From Candidatus Pelagibacter sp. (GTDB lineage Bacteria > Pseudomonadota > Alphaproteobacteria > Pelagibacterales > Pelagibacteraceae): a stretch of 64,000 nucleotides of DNA. The position numbers and the translations under genes are program-made. The DNA lies in contig JAOINI010000001.1 of NCBI GenBank assembly GCA_028139285.1, positions 1-64,000 of the forward strand, given 5' to 3'. Shown piece after piece: positions 20,560 through 28,502 of the stretch (position 1 is the stretch's first letter; each line of letters opens with the position of its first letter). The notes beneath the pieces were generated by a model. The model saw nothing but the letters and a program-made list of their open reading frames with translations. It searched no databases and had not been told where the DNA came from.

Positions 20560-21036
20560 ATGGAAAAAGAACCAATTACAGTCAGCGGTCTTCAAAATTT
20601 AAAAGAAGAATTAGAAGATTTAAAAAATGTTCAGAGGCCTAAAATTGTAGAAGCAATAGCTGAAGCAAGATCTCATGGAGATTTAAAAGAGAATGCTGAA
20701 TATCATGCAGCAAAAGAGCAACAAGCATTAATTGAAAGCCGGGTAATTGCGATTAATGATATTATTGCGAGAGCGAATGTCATTGATGTCACTAAAATAG
20801 AAAATGATGGAAAAGTTATTTTTGGATCAACTGTAAAAGTTCAAGATTTAGAAACAGATAAAAAGATTTCTTATAGATTAGTAGGCCAGGAAGAAGCAGA
20901 TATTAAAAAGAATTTAATTTTTTTTAAAAGTCCAATAGGTAAAGCTCTTATAGGAAAAAATAAGGGTGAGATGATAAGTGTAGCAACACCATCTGGAGAG
21001 AGAAACTTTGAAATTCTTGATGTTGAATACATTTAA
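20560..21036 (+). CDS. greA: Transcription elongation factor GreA
   Basis: This rescues backtracked RNA polymerase by stimulating transcript cleavage. The ATG at 20560 gives 158 residues, the canonical GreA length; a GTG 12 bases upstream overlaps hemF and is unlikely. The coiled-coil domain carries EARSHGDLKENAEYHAAKE with the tip acidic residues, and the C-terminal FKBP-like domain ends GEMISVATPSGERNFEILDVEYI. Its stop shares the palindrome TTAA with the stop of convergent cca. Confidence 0.96.
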   Translation: MEKEPITVSGLQNLKEELEDLKNVQRPKIVEAIAEARSHGDLKENAEYHAAKEQQALIESRVIAINDIIARANVIDVTKIENDGKVIFGSTVKVQDLETDKKISYRLVGQEEADIKKNLIFFKSPIGKALIGKNKGEMISVATPSGERNFEILDVEYI

Positions 21037-22295
21037 TTTGAATTTACTTTTATTATCTCTTCGACCTTTTCATTTGAAATTTTAAAATTATTATTTATCC
21101 ACTCTTTCTCTAGAGTTTTTAAAACATTACCTAATCTCTGTCCCTCCTGCATCCCTTTTTGCTTTAGGGTTTCGCCATTTATTGGAAATATAGGTACCTT
21201 AATTTCTAAAATTTTATTAAGAGTTTTAGTAAAATCGTTTATTTTCACTTTTGAATTTATTGAAAAATTTATCAAATTTAGAGCTATTAAATGATTTTTT
21301 CCATTTAAGTAAACATTTTTAATTAAATTTTTTTCAAAAAATTCTTTATCATTTTTGAGTTTTACTAAATTTTTATAAAATTTTTCTAGGGTCTCTTTGA
21401 TCTTATTAGGTGCGTTATACTTATGAGTAAAATATTCATGATTTTCTTTGTCATCAATCAGCATTACAGCCAACAAAATATCTACGTTTACTTTAGAGTA
21501 TTGATATACCTTTTTAAGTCTTTCTAATCTGTCCAAATACAAGAATTCAGGAAATATCATTGAAAATATTTCCCTCAAATTGCTACTTTGATTAATTGTT
21601 AAAAAGTTTTTTAGACTTAAAATTTTGAGTAATTCAATCAAAATTCTCTCTTTGGAGATTTTTTGTATACCGTCTAGATTTTGTTTAATCGCATCACTAG
21701 TTGTTGGTTCAACAACAATATCATACATAACTTTAAATCTTATAAATCTGACAATTCTTAAATAATCCTCCTCTATTCTTTTTTGTGGATCTCCAATAAA
21801 CTTGATATTTTTATTTTTAAGATCAACTGTGCCCATTTGTGGATCATAAAGTTTTCCATTAATATCCATGTAAATTGCATTAATTGTAAAATCTCTTCTC
21901 TCAGAATCTTGTTGCCAACTATCAGTATATTCTACATCTGCATGTCTTCCATCTGTTTTGATGTCTTTTCTTAATGTGGTTAATTCAACTTTGTGGTTTT
22001 TGGAGACAATAGTGACAGTTCCATGTTTAATTCCTGTATCAATAACTTTAAGATTTGTGTCTTTAAATTTTTCTTTGACCTGATCTGTTGTTAAAATTGT
22101 TGCAATATCTATATCATCTATTTTTTCATTTGATAGATGCTTCCTTACGCATCCGCCTACAAATCTCGCAGCCACTTTATCTTCGGAGATACCCTCTTGT
22201 AATTTTTTAAAAATAAATTTTAAATCTTTGTTTCTGTAAAATGGAAAAATAAAACTTTTGATATTTTTTAAAAAATTAAAATTTAGATTAAGCAT
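21033..22295 (-). CDS. cca: CCA tRNA nucleotidyltransferase / poly(A) polymerase family
   Basis: This class II nucleotidyltransferase of 420 residues has head motif RFVGGCVRKHLSN followed by the metal-binding DDIDIAT, then RRDFTINAIYMDINGKLYDP and the RNA-binding-site helix EEDYLRIVRFIRF. It adds or repairs the 3'-CCA of tRNAs; poly(A) polymerase cannot be excluded by motifs alone. It lies 7 bp downstream of a tRNA-Gln gene on the same strand, a fitting neighbour. It converges on greA with a 4-nt overlap. Confidence 0.9.
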   Translation of the reverse strand: MLNLNFNFLKNIKSFIFPFYRNKDLKFIFKKLQEGISEDKVAARFVGGCVRKHLSNEKIDDIDIATILTTDQVKEKFKDTNLKVIDTGIKHGTVTIVSKNHKVELTTLRKDIKTDGRHADVEYTDSWQQDSERRDFTINAIYMDINGKLYDPQMGTVDLKNKNIKFIGDPQKRIEEDYLRIVRFIRFKVMYDIVVEPTTSDAIKQNLDGIQKISKERILIELLKILSLKNFLTINQSSNLREIFSMIFPEFLYLDRLERLKKVYQYSKVNVDILLAVMLIDDKENHEYFTHKYNAPNKIKETLEKFYKNLVKLKNDKEFFEKNLIKNVYLNGKNHLIALNLINFSINSKVKINDFTKTLNKILEIKVPIFPINGETLKQKGMQEGQRLGNVLKTLEKEWINNNFKISNEKVEEIIKVNSN

Positions 22296-22302
22296 AAATC
22301 TA

Positions 22303-22376
22303 TGGCTGGGGCACTAGGATTCGAACCTAGGATGGCGGTATCAAAAACCGCTGCCTTACCGCTTGGCTATGCCCCA
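22303..22376 (-). tRNA. tRNA-Gln (anticodon UUG)
   Basis: Read on the minus strand it folds as a cloverleaf: acceptor TGGGGCA/TGCCCCA, D stem GCC/GGC, anticodon stem GCGGT/ACCGC with loop TTTTGAT giving anticodon TTG, and T stem CTAGG/CCTAG around TTCGAAT. The discriminator is G and the CCA end is encoded (22305-22303). It is the only tRNA seen in the window, between ispE and cca on the same strand. Confidence 0.93.
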
Positions 22377-22411
22377 ATTACAAATGACAGATATATCATA
22401 ATTAAATAAAT

Positions 22412-23251
22412 TTAAATAGTTTTTGCAATCGAGAACCAGAATTTAGGGTATTTCTTTCTCAATTTTTTAAGTGCGACTAATGAACTATTTTTATCAACAA
22501 ACAAACCATAACAAGTAGATCCTGAGCCTGTCATTCTTGAAAAATAGCACCCTTTAAATTCTCTAATACTAAGTAGTAATTTTCTTAAAATTTTATGCTT
22601 TCTTTCAACAATGGATTCCAAGTCATTTTTAGAATTTATTAAAAGCTCAATAAAATTTTTTCTAGATGTAAGGCTTTTATTAAAAGGTTTTTTCATTTTA
22701 GAGTAATTTTTGACTTTGGCATATACATTTTTGGTGGAGCTTTTTATATAGGGAAAGATCAACAACAAATGAAAATTATGTTTTTTATTTAATTTGATTA
22801 CAGATCTCAAATTTTTTTGATATCCCTGATTATGAAAAAAAAGTCCTAAATCGGTACCAACTTCTTTTGTAATTTTACTTAATATCTTTTTATTTAAACT
22901 TTTTTTTGTTAAATACTTCAATAGTGTTGCAGCGTTACTCGTGCCTCCACCTAGGCCAGCAAAAACTGGGATTTTTTTACTTACTTTTATAGAATAATAA
23001 TCATGGATAATTTTATTTTTTCTCATTACTTTTAGAACTTTTTTGACTGAATTATTAGATTTGTTAATGTCTTTTGAAAAAGGACCAGTAAAAGAAACTT
23101 GGTCAAAATATTTATTTTTATTTTTTTTTAAAAATATTTTGTCATGTAGGTTAATGAGACAATAAATTGACTGAATATTATGAAGTCCGCTTCTAAGTTT
23201 ATTTTTGATTGATAATGTTAAATTTATTTTTGCGTAAGACTTTAAGACCAT
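22412..23251 (-). CDS. ispE: 4-diphosphocytidyl-2-C-methyl-D-erythritol kinase
   Basis: This GHMP kinase of the MEP isoprenoid pathway phosphorylates CDP-ME. The 279 residues show the substrate motif KSYAKINLTLSI, the ATP loop VFAGLGGGTSNAATLL (about 92-107), and the C-terminal SRMTGSGSTCYG. It supplies precursors used by IspH, carotenoid and quinone enzymes in this window. The upstream TPR gene on the same strand is 5 bp away. Confidence 0.94.
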   Translation of the reverse strand: MVLKSYAKINLTLSIKNKLRSGLHNIQSIYCLINLHDKIFLKKNKNKYFDQVSFTGPFSKDINKSNNSVKKVLKVMRKNKIIHDYYSIKVSKKIPVFAGLGGGTSNAATLLKYLTKKSLNKKILSKITKEVGTDLGLFFHNQGYQKNLRSVIKLNKKHNFHLLLIFPYIKSSTKNVYAKVKNYSKMKKPFNKSLTSRKNFIELLINSKNDLESIVERKHKILRKLLLSIREFKGCYFSRMTGSGSTCYGLFVDKNSSLVALKKLRKKYPKFWFSIAKTI

Positions 23252-23256
23252 ATTTT

Positions 23257-24957
23257 TTAAAGGCCTTTAATTAATTTTTGTTCAATTTTTTCTTTTAAAT
23301 CTTTTTCTGCCTTTTCTAGATTCAAAACGTAGTTCCAATAATACCTAGCCTGAATTTCATTACCATTTTGCCAAAGAACATCACCATAATGATCATTAAC
23401 TATTGGATCTGCAGGCATTAATTTGACAGCAAGTTGAAGATAATCTTTTGACTCTTCATATCTCTTTAGTTTGTATAAAGCCCATCCAAGAGAGTCTATT
23501 ATGTACGGGTCATTAGATTTTATTTTGTTTGCTTTTTCTAACATTTTTAAAGATTTTTCAATTTTTATACCTTGTTCTATCCAAGTGTATGCTAAATAGT
23601 TAATGACATAAGCTTGATTAGGACTCACTTCCAAAGATGCGAGAAGATCTTTTTCGGCTTTATCCCACTGTCCGTCTCTTTCATATGCAACACCTCTACT
23701 GTCAGTGACTTCGGGATAAAGTGGATGTGTTGTATCTATTTTTTTTAAAACTTTTGTATAATATTTTATAGAGTCTGCGTACTGTTCATTATTTTTTAAA
23801 AATTCAGCATAATCATAAGTTTCATAAATTCCTTTGGATGGAAGATTATTGAAAGAATTTGTATATAATTTAATTGCATCATCTTTTCTTTTCTCTTTTA
23901 TTAAAATTCTAGAAATTTGTTTGTTTGAATACCACTCAAAAGCATTTCCATTCTTTCTTAACTTTTGATAAGTTTTTTTTGCACTTTCTAAATCCTCAAT
24001 TTTATAAAAGTTTTCTGCTAAAAGCGTATTAAATGAGTAGAAATTTTTGTTTAAATATTTTGAAAAATTTAAATAAAAATTTGAGGTTTGAAAATATGAT
24101 TGTGAAGACAAAGCATTTGCGGCTATGTAAAGTAATTCTGCTACAATTTCTACTTTATTATTGCAGTTAAAATCAGAGAGGTTTTTTTGAAGTTCTAAAT
24201 TGACCTCGTATTGATTTAGAATTAAATTTCTAGGATATTTCTTCAAAGCTTTCTTAATAATTTTTCTAGCTTCAATTTTTTGTCCATTATTATCTAAATG
24301 TCTTGCATAAAAATAGTTATATCTAGAAAAATCAGTTTTTTCGTTTAAAATAAGTTTGTTGAAAAGAAGTTCTGTATCTTTGCTGTTGAAATAACAATGT
24401 AAAAAAACATTTTGAATCTTTTTTAAGTTATCAAATCTATTATCGAGTTGATTCAGTTTGAGCTTAGCCTCTTCTAAAGTGGTACCCTCCAAATCAGACC
24501 AAATATATAATGTATTTAAAATATAATTGTTTAAAACAGAAATTGAATTATTTCTTTTTGCTTTAATAAAATATTTTTTAGCAAGATCATATTTAGAATT
24601 TTTGAGGTAATTTATTCCAAGGACTAAATCACTTTCATAATTATTTTTCTTTTCTCTATCGAGTTTTTTCGCAAAACTGAAAGCTTGACTAAAATTTTCA
24701 GAATTAATTAAAGAATAAATATACTTTCTAGAGTAATTCGGATGGCTATCTTCAAGTCCATCAAGCTTTTTAAAGTACTGATAAGAGTCGGTATATTTAC
24801 TTTGATTTAAAAGCAGAATACCTGAAAAATAATCAGCAATTTTATCTGCTTTGTTGTATTTGTCCAAATTTTTTGCCTCAAGTGTGGAAAAAAAAATAAA
24901 AATAATGACAAATATAATATGTCCTGTAATCTTCATTAGTTTTTCACTTTTGAGCAT
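23257..24957 (-). CDS. Exported TPR-repeat protein
   Basis: This 566-residue protein has a cleavable or anchoring N-terminal hydrophobic segment (about 9-28, ending near TLEAKN) and many degenerate tetratricopeptide repeats. The C-terminal ones are clear (PNQAYVINYLAYTWIEQG, then DPYIIDSLGWALYKLKRYEES and DPIVNDHYGDVLWQNG). TPR proteins next to ispE are common in Alphaproteobacteria; their role is usually unassigned, likely protein-protein scaffolding in the periplasm. An internal start at Met8 is equally possible. It is divergent from the glycosylase gene with only 3 bp between start codons. Confidence 0.8.
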   Translation of the reverse strand: MLKSEKLMKITGHIIFVIIFIFFSTLEAKNLDKYNKADKIADYFSGILLLNQSKYTDSYQYFKKLDGLEDSHPNYSRKYIYSLINSENFSQAFSFAKKLDREKKNNYESDLVLGINYLKNSKYDLAKKYFIKAKRNNSISVLNNYILNTLYIWSDLEGTTLEEAKLKLNQLDNRFDNLKKIQNVFLHCYFNSKDTELLFNKLILNEKTDFSRYNYFYARHLDNNGQKIEARKIIKKALKKYPRNLILNQYEVNLELQKNLSDFNCNNKVEIVAELLYIAANALSSQSYFQTSNFYLNFSKYLNKNFYSFNTLLAENFYKIEDLESAKKTYQKLRKNGNAFEWYSNKQISRILIKEKRKDDAIKLYTNSFNNLPSKGIYETYDYAEFLKNNEQYADSIKYYTKVLKKIDTTHPLYPEVTDSRGVAYERDGQWDKAEKDLLASLEVSPNQAYVINYLAYTWIEQGIKIEKSLKMLEKANKIKSNDPYIIDSLGWALYKLKRYEESKDYLQLAVKLMPADPIVNDHYGDVLWQNGNEIQARYYWNYVLNLEKAEKDLKEKIEQKLIKGL

Positions 24958-24960
24958 AAA

Positions 24961-25653
24961 ATGTTAAAAAATAATAAAATTAAATTAATAAAATATTATA
25001 ATCTTATAAATCACAATCTAATTTACAACAATAAAGCAATCAATAGGTATAAAAAAGATAATTATGAAATACCTGAAGATAAATCTAAAAGTTTAGAGCT
25101 TTTGAAAAAGTCTATTATGAATTTGAAAAAATGTGATCTTAAGAGAAATGCTAAGAACATAGTTTTCAGTGATGGCAATCCTAAATCAAAAATAATGCTT
25201 ATTGGAGAAGCGCCAGGTGCCAATGAGGATGATGAGGGTTTACCTTTTGTCGGAAGAGCTGGAATATTGTTGGATAAAATGCTAGCTGCCATAAATTTAG
25301 ATAGAAAAAAAGTTTATATATCTAATATAATAAATTATCGACCACCTGAAAACCGAAGACCTACGGATGAAGAAATTAAAAGATATTTGCCCTTCATCAC
25401 AAAACATATTGAAATAATTAATCCAAAAATACTCGTTCTTCTTGGAAGCACTGCAATGAATGCACTTATTGGTAATGATGTAGTTATTTCAAAAATGAGA
25501 GGGAAGTGGATTGAAAAAGAATTTGGAAATTGTAAAACTTCCGTTATCATCACTTTTCACCCTGCTTTTTTAATGAGACAGCCAGCCCAAAAAAAGATGT
25601 CCTGGATTGATTTAAAAATGATTAAAGAAAAGAAAAATAAACTCAATATATAA
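24961..25653 (+). CDS. Uracil-DNA glycosylase, family 4-like (cluster cysteines lost)
   Basis: This enzyme family removes uracil from DNA. Motif A is GEAPGANEDDEGLPFVGRAG (about 82-101), and the distal motif is FHPAFLMRQPAQK. Family 4 enzymes normally hold a 4Fe-4S cluster with four cysteines; here only one remains in the N-terminal position (C58, no CxxC). The two later positions read Y126 (NYRPP) and Y142 (KRYLPF). A cluster is therefore unlikely, as in some other alphaproteobacterial homologues with Trp/Phe there. The 230 residues include an unusual 60-residue Asn/Lys-rich N-terminus. Confidence 0.85.
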   Translation: MLKNNKIKLIKYYNLINHNLIYNNKAINRYKKDNYEIPEDKSKSLELLKKSIMNLKKCDLKRNAKNIVFSDGNPKSKIMLIGEAPGANEDDEGLPFVGRAGILLDKMLAAINLDRKKVYISNIINYRPPENRRPTDEEIKRYLPFITKHIEIINPKILVLLGSTAMNALIGNDVVISKMRGKWIEKEFGNCKTSVIITFHPAFLMRQPAQKKMSWIDLKMIKEKKNKLNI

Positions 25654-26223
25654 TTGAAAGAATTGATAACAGCTGGTGTAGACGAAGTAGGTAGAGGTTG
25701 CCTTGCAGGTCCAGTGGTTTCTGCTGCTGTTGTGCTTAAAAAAAGTATAAACCTAAATCTTTTAAAGGACTCAAAAAAAATACCATTTAACAAAAGAGAG
25801 GAAGTTTCAGAGCATATTAAGAAAAATTCTTATTACGCGCTGGGAATTGCCTCTGTTGAAGAAATCTTAAATTTAAACATTTTACAAGCATCTTTACTAT
25901 CTATGAAGAGAGCAATTGAAAAGCTTGAAATAAAACCAGGTATAACTTTAATAGACGGGAATTTTGCTCCAAGGGGTCTATCAAATTATAAAACAATTAT
26001 AAATGGAGATGAAAAAATTAAAGTAATAAGTGCAGCTTCAATTATTGCAAAAGTTTACCGAGATAAGTTTATGATAAGATTATCTAAAAAATTTTCTAAT
26101 TATGCCTGGGATAGAAATTTTGGATATGGCACTAAAGCTCATTTTGAAGGTTTAAAAAAATTTGGTGTAACCTCACACCATAGAAAAGGTTTTAAACCGA
26201 TACACAAGATATTGTCGAGTTAA
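25654..26223 (+). CDS. rnhB: Ribonuclease HII
   Basis: This cleaves RNA in RNA-DNA hybrids and single ribonucleotides in DNA. The catalytic motif GVDEVGRGCLAGPV is at the N-terminus (about 8-21), then LIDGNF and the AASIIAKVYRD motif; the C-terminus has YGTKAHFEGL and HHRKGFKP. The only suitable start is TTG at 25654, directly after the glycosylase stop, giving 189 residues. ccrM follows after 78 bp, a conserved alphaproteobacterial pair. Confidence 0.94.
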   Translation: MKELITAGVDEVGRGCLAGPVVSAAVVLKKSINLNLLKDSKKIPFNKREEVSEHIKKNSYYALGIASVEEILNLNILQASLLSMKRAIEKLEIKPGITLIDGNFAPRGLSNYKTIINGDEKIKVISAASIIAKVYRDKFMIRLSKKFSNYAWDRNFGYGTKAHFEGLKKFGVTSHHRKGFKPIHKILSS

Positions 26224-26265
26224 GAATCTCAAACACAAAAATACCCGTTTTTTTTCTGAAATTGT

Positions 26266-26295
26266 TTGACCCCTGATTCAATTTAAAGTTGAATC
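26266..26295 (+). promoter_or_regulatory. ccrM upstream region: possible promoter with GANTC sites and inverted repeat
   Basis: The 78-bp gap before ccrM holds three GANTC sites, the sequence CcrM methylates: GAATC 26224-26228, GATTC 26275-26279 and GAATC 26291-26295. The last two form a perfect inverted repeat, GATTCAA (26275-26281) and TTGAATC (26289-26295), around 7 bp. A possible promoter is TTGACC (26266-26271), 17 bp, TTGAAT (26289-26294), whose -10 overlaps the last site. Transcription would then start within a few bases of the ATG at 26302. Promoter strength is uncertain. Confidence 0.4.
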
Positions 26296-26301
26296 TAGTT
26301 A

Positions 26302-27375
26302 ATGTTAAAATTTTCTAACAAAATTATTAATGGTGATTGTTTAAAGGAACTTAAAAAAATTCCAGACAAAACTTTTGATTTAGTTTTTGCTGATCCACCT
26401 TACAACATGCAAATTGGTGAAAAGTTAACACGTCCGGACTCTAGCAAAGTAAATGGTGTTAATGATAAATGGGATCAATTTAATAGTTTCAAACATTACG
26501 ATGAATTTTGTAAATCTTGGTTAGCAGAATGTAAAAGAGTTTTAAGGGATAATGGATCTATTTGGGTAATAGGTTCTTATCATAATATTTTTCGATTAGG
26601 CTATCATTTACAAAATTTAGATTATTGGTTGCTTAATGATGTTATTTGGAGAAAAAATAATCCAATGCCTAATTTCAGGGGAACAAGATTTACTAATGCA
26701 CACGAGACACTTATTTGGGCATCAAAGACTAAAAAATCAAAATATACTTTTAATTATCAATCCCTCAAATGTTTAAATGATGATTTGCAAATGAGGTCGG
26801 ACTGGACATTGCCAATTTGTAATGGAAAAGAAAGACTAAAGAAAAATGGAAAAAAAATACATTCTACGCAAAAGCCAGAAGCCCTACTTCATAGAATTAT
26901 ATTGGCAACTACTAATAAAGGTGACACTGTGTTTGATCCTTTTTTAGGTACAGGAACCACTGCTGTCGTATCTAAAAAATTAGGTAGAAATTATTATGGG
27001 ATTGAAAAAGATAAAAAATATTTCATTGCAGCTAAGGAAAGAATTAAAAAGACCGAAACAATAGCCGATGACTACCTAGATACTATTGAAAATAATAAAA
27101 CAAAACCTAGAATACCTTTTGGTTCACTGGTGGAATTAGGAATAATTAAACCTGGAGCATCTTTGTTTGATCAAAAGAAAAAGATTAATGCAAAAATAAT
27201 GGCTGATGGAAGTATAAAATATAAGGATACAGAGGGATCTATACATAAAATCGCAGCAAAAATAATGGGAGCAGAAAGTTATAATGGTTGGACTTATTGG
27301 CATTATAATTTAAACGGATCGACTGTACTGATTGATAATTTAAGGCAAAAATTTATCGCGGGCAAACAAATTTAA
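26302..27375 (+). CDS. ccrM: Cell-cycle DNA adenine methyltransferase CcrM (GANTC)
   Basis: This is a beta-class N6-adenine methyltransferase of 357 residues. The catalytic motif DPPYN (31-35) precedes the SAM-binding DPFLGTGTT (about 212-220), the beta order, and STQKPEALLHRI follows the recognition region. The C-terminal domain from about residue 250 (GSLVELGIIKPGASL, then GSIHKIAAKIMG) is the extra domain typical of CcrM. GANTC specificity is inferred from this domain and from rnhB as neighbour. It ends in a shared TTAA with the convergent monooxygenase gene. Confidence 0.95.
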   Translation: MLKFSNKIINGDCLKELKKIPDKTFDLVFADPPYNMQIGEKLTRPDSSKVNGVNDKWDQFNSFKHYDEFCKSWLAECKRVLRDNGSIWVIGSYHNIFRLGYHLQNLDYWLLNDVIWRKNNPMPNFRGTRFTNAHETLIWASKTKKSKYTFNYQSLKCLNDDLQMRSDWTLPICNGKERLKKNGKKIHSTQKPEALLHRIILATTNKGDTVFDPFLGTGTTAVVSKKLGRNYYGIEKDKKYFIAAKERIKKTETIADDYLDTIENNKTKPRIPFGSLVELGIIKPGASLFDQKKKINAKIMADGSIKYKDTEGSIHKIAAKIMGAESYNGWTYWHYNLNGSTVLIDNLRQKFIAGKQI

Positions 27376-28502
27376 TTTTTATAGACTGTTCCTAAATAAG
27401 AATTAACAAAGCTTTTTCTTTTAACAAGGAGCTTCATGAAAAAGTTTCTTAATGTTTGCATAATTGAGCTAGAAAAATGGAAAGCAAAAAAATTAATATT
27501 TGATCTTCTCTTTACTATCTTTGCTCTTCTTGATCTCTCTTTAAAATAAGTATTCTGAATTTCTGCTTTATCATCTTTGATTAAATTAAATAACTCGTGG
27601 GCACTCTCTATCGATTGCCCTGCTCCTTGAGCTAAAGTTGGTAGAAATCCATTAAAAGCATCTCCAATATAAAAAACTTTGCTATTTGAAGACGGAAGTA
27701 TTTGGGATGTAAAATATAACGGCCAAGATTTTAAATCACCTTCAAAAATTTTTTCTAAATCAGAATTTTGAGCAACGACTCTATCGATCAATGATTTAAT
27801 ATTATCTGGATCATATTGTTTATCTCTTATTATGCAAACAAGATTAAGTTCCTTATTTTGATTTAATGGGTAAATCACGATATGACAATTTTTTCCCATC
27901 ATAAGACTTATTCTTTGCTCATCAATCTTTAATTCAGATTTTGTTTTTAGTATTGTTCTTACGGCTATAGCTTTTTTAAATTTTGGTTCATTTTTTTTCT
28001 TTTCAAAAAACGATCTTGTATTAGAAAAAATACCATCTGCACCTACAACTATATCAACAAGATCATTAGTATTGTCATCAAATTTAATAAGAACTTTTCC
28101 TTTTAATTCAGAAACCTCTTTAATTTTTTTTCCAAATCTTAAATGTTGTGTGTATACATCATCCTTTAAAAATTCAATTAGAGTTGATCTTTGTAAAGTA
28201 GTATACTTATTTTCTATCGTATTAAATTGTGTGAGATCTAATTCGCAAATTTTTTTATTTTGAATATTATAAAAATCGACTCCTGTTGGATGAAAAATTT
28301 TATTATTATCTATTTTTTTAAATCCAATAGTGTTTAAAATTTTAGTGCAATTTGTCGAGATTTGAATTCCGTATCCTTCATCGAGAGATAAGCTTTCTTG
28401 TTTTTCATATAGCATAAATTCATAATCAGAATTTTTCTTTATAAGATTTGCGAGAGTTAAACCCGCTATACCAGCACCAATTATTGCTATTTTTTTTTTC
28501 AT
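27372..28502 (-). CDS. FAD-dependent monooxygenase
   Basis: This is a group A flavoprotein hydroxylase-like protein of 376 residues. The FAD Rossmann motif IIGAGIAGLTLANLI is at 6-20, the DG motif is in VVGADGIFSNTR (about 160), and the second FAD motif is FYIGDAFNGFLPTLAQGAGQSIESA (about 287-311, here shown by its ends GDAF and AQGAGQ). The pattern resembles salicylate hydroxylase and UbiH-type enzymes. A ubiquinone-ring or aromatic substrate is possible but not demonstrated. It shares TAATG with mutY upstream and TTAA with ccrM at its end. Confidence 0.8.
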   Translation of the reverse strand: MKKKIAIIGAGIAGLTLANLIKKNSDYEFMLYEKQESLSLDEGYGIQISTNCTKILNTIGFKKIDNNKIFHPTGVDFYNIQNKKICELDLTQFNTIENKYTTLQRSTLIEFLKDDVYTQHLRFGKKIKEVSELKGKVLIKFDDNTNDLVDIVVGADGIFSNTRSFFEKKKNEPKFKKAIAVRTILKTKSELKIDEQRISLMMGKNCHIVIYPLNQNKELNLVCIIRDKQYDPDNIKSLIDRVVAQNSDLEKIFEGDLKSWPLYFTSQILPSSNSKVFYIGDAFNGFLPTLAQGAGQSIESAHELFNLIKDDKAEIQNTYFKERSRRAKIVKRRSNINFFAFHFSSSIMQTLRNFFMKLLVKRKSFVNSYLGTVYKN

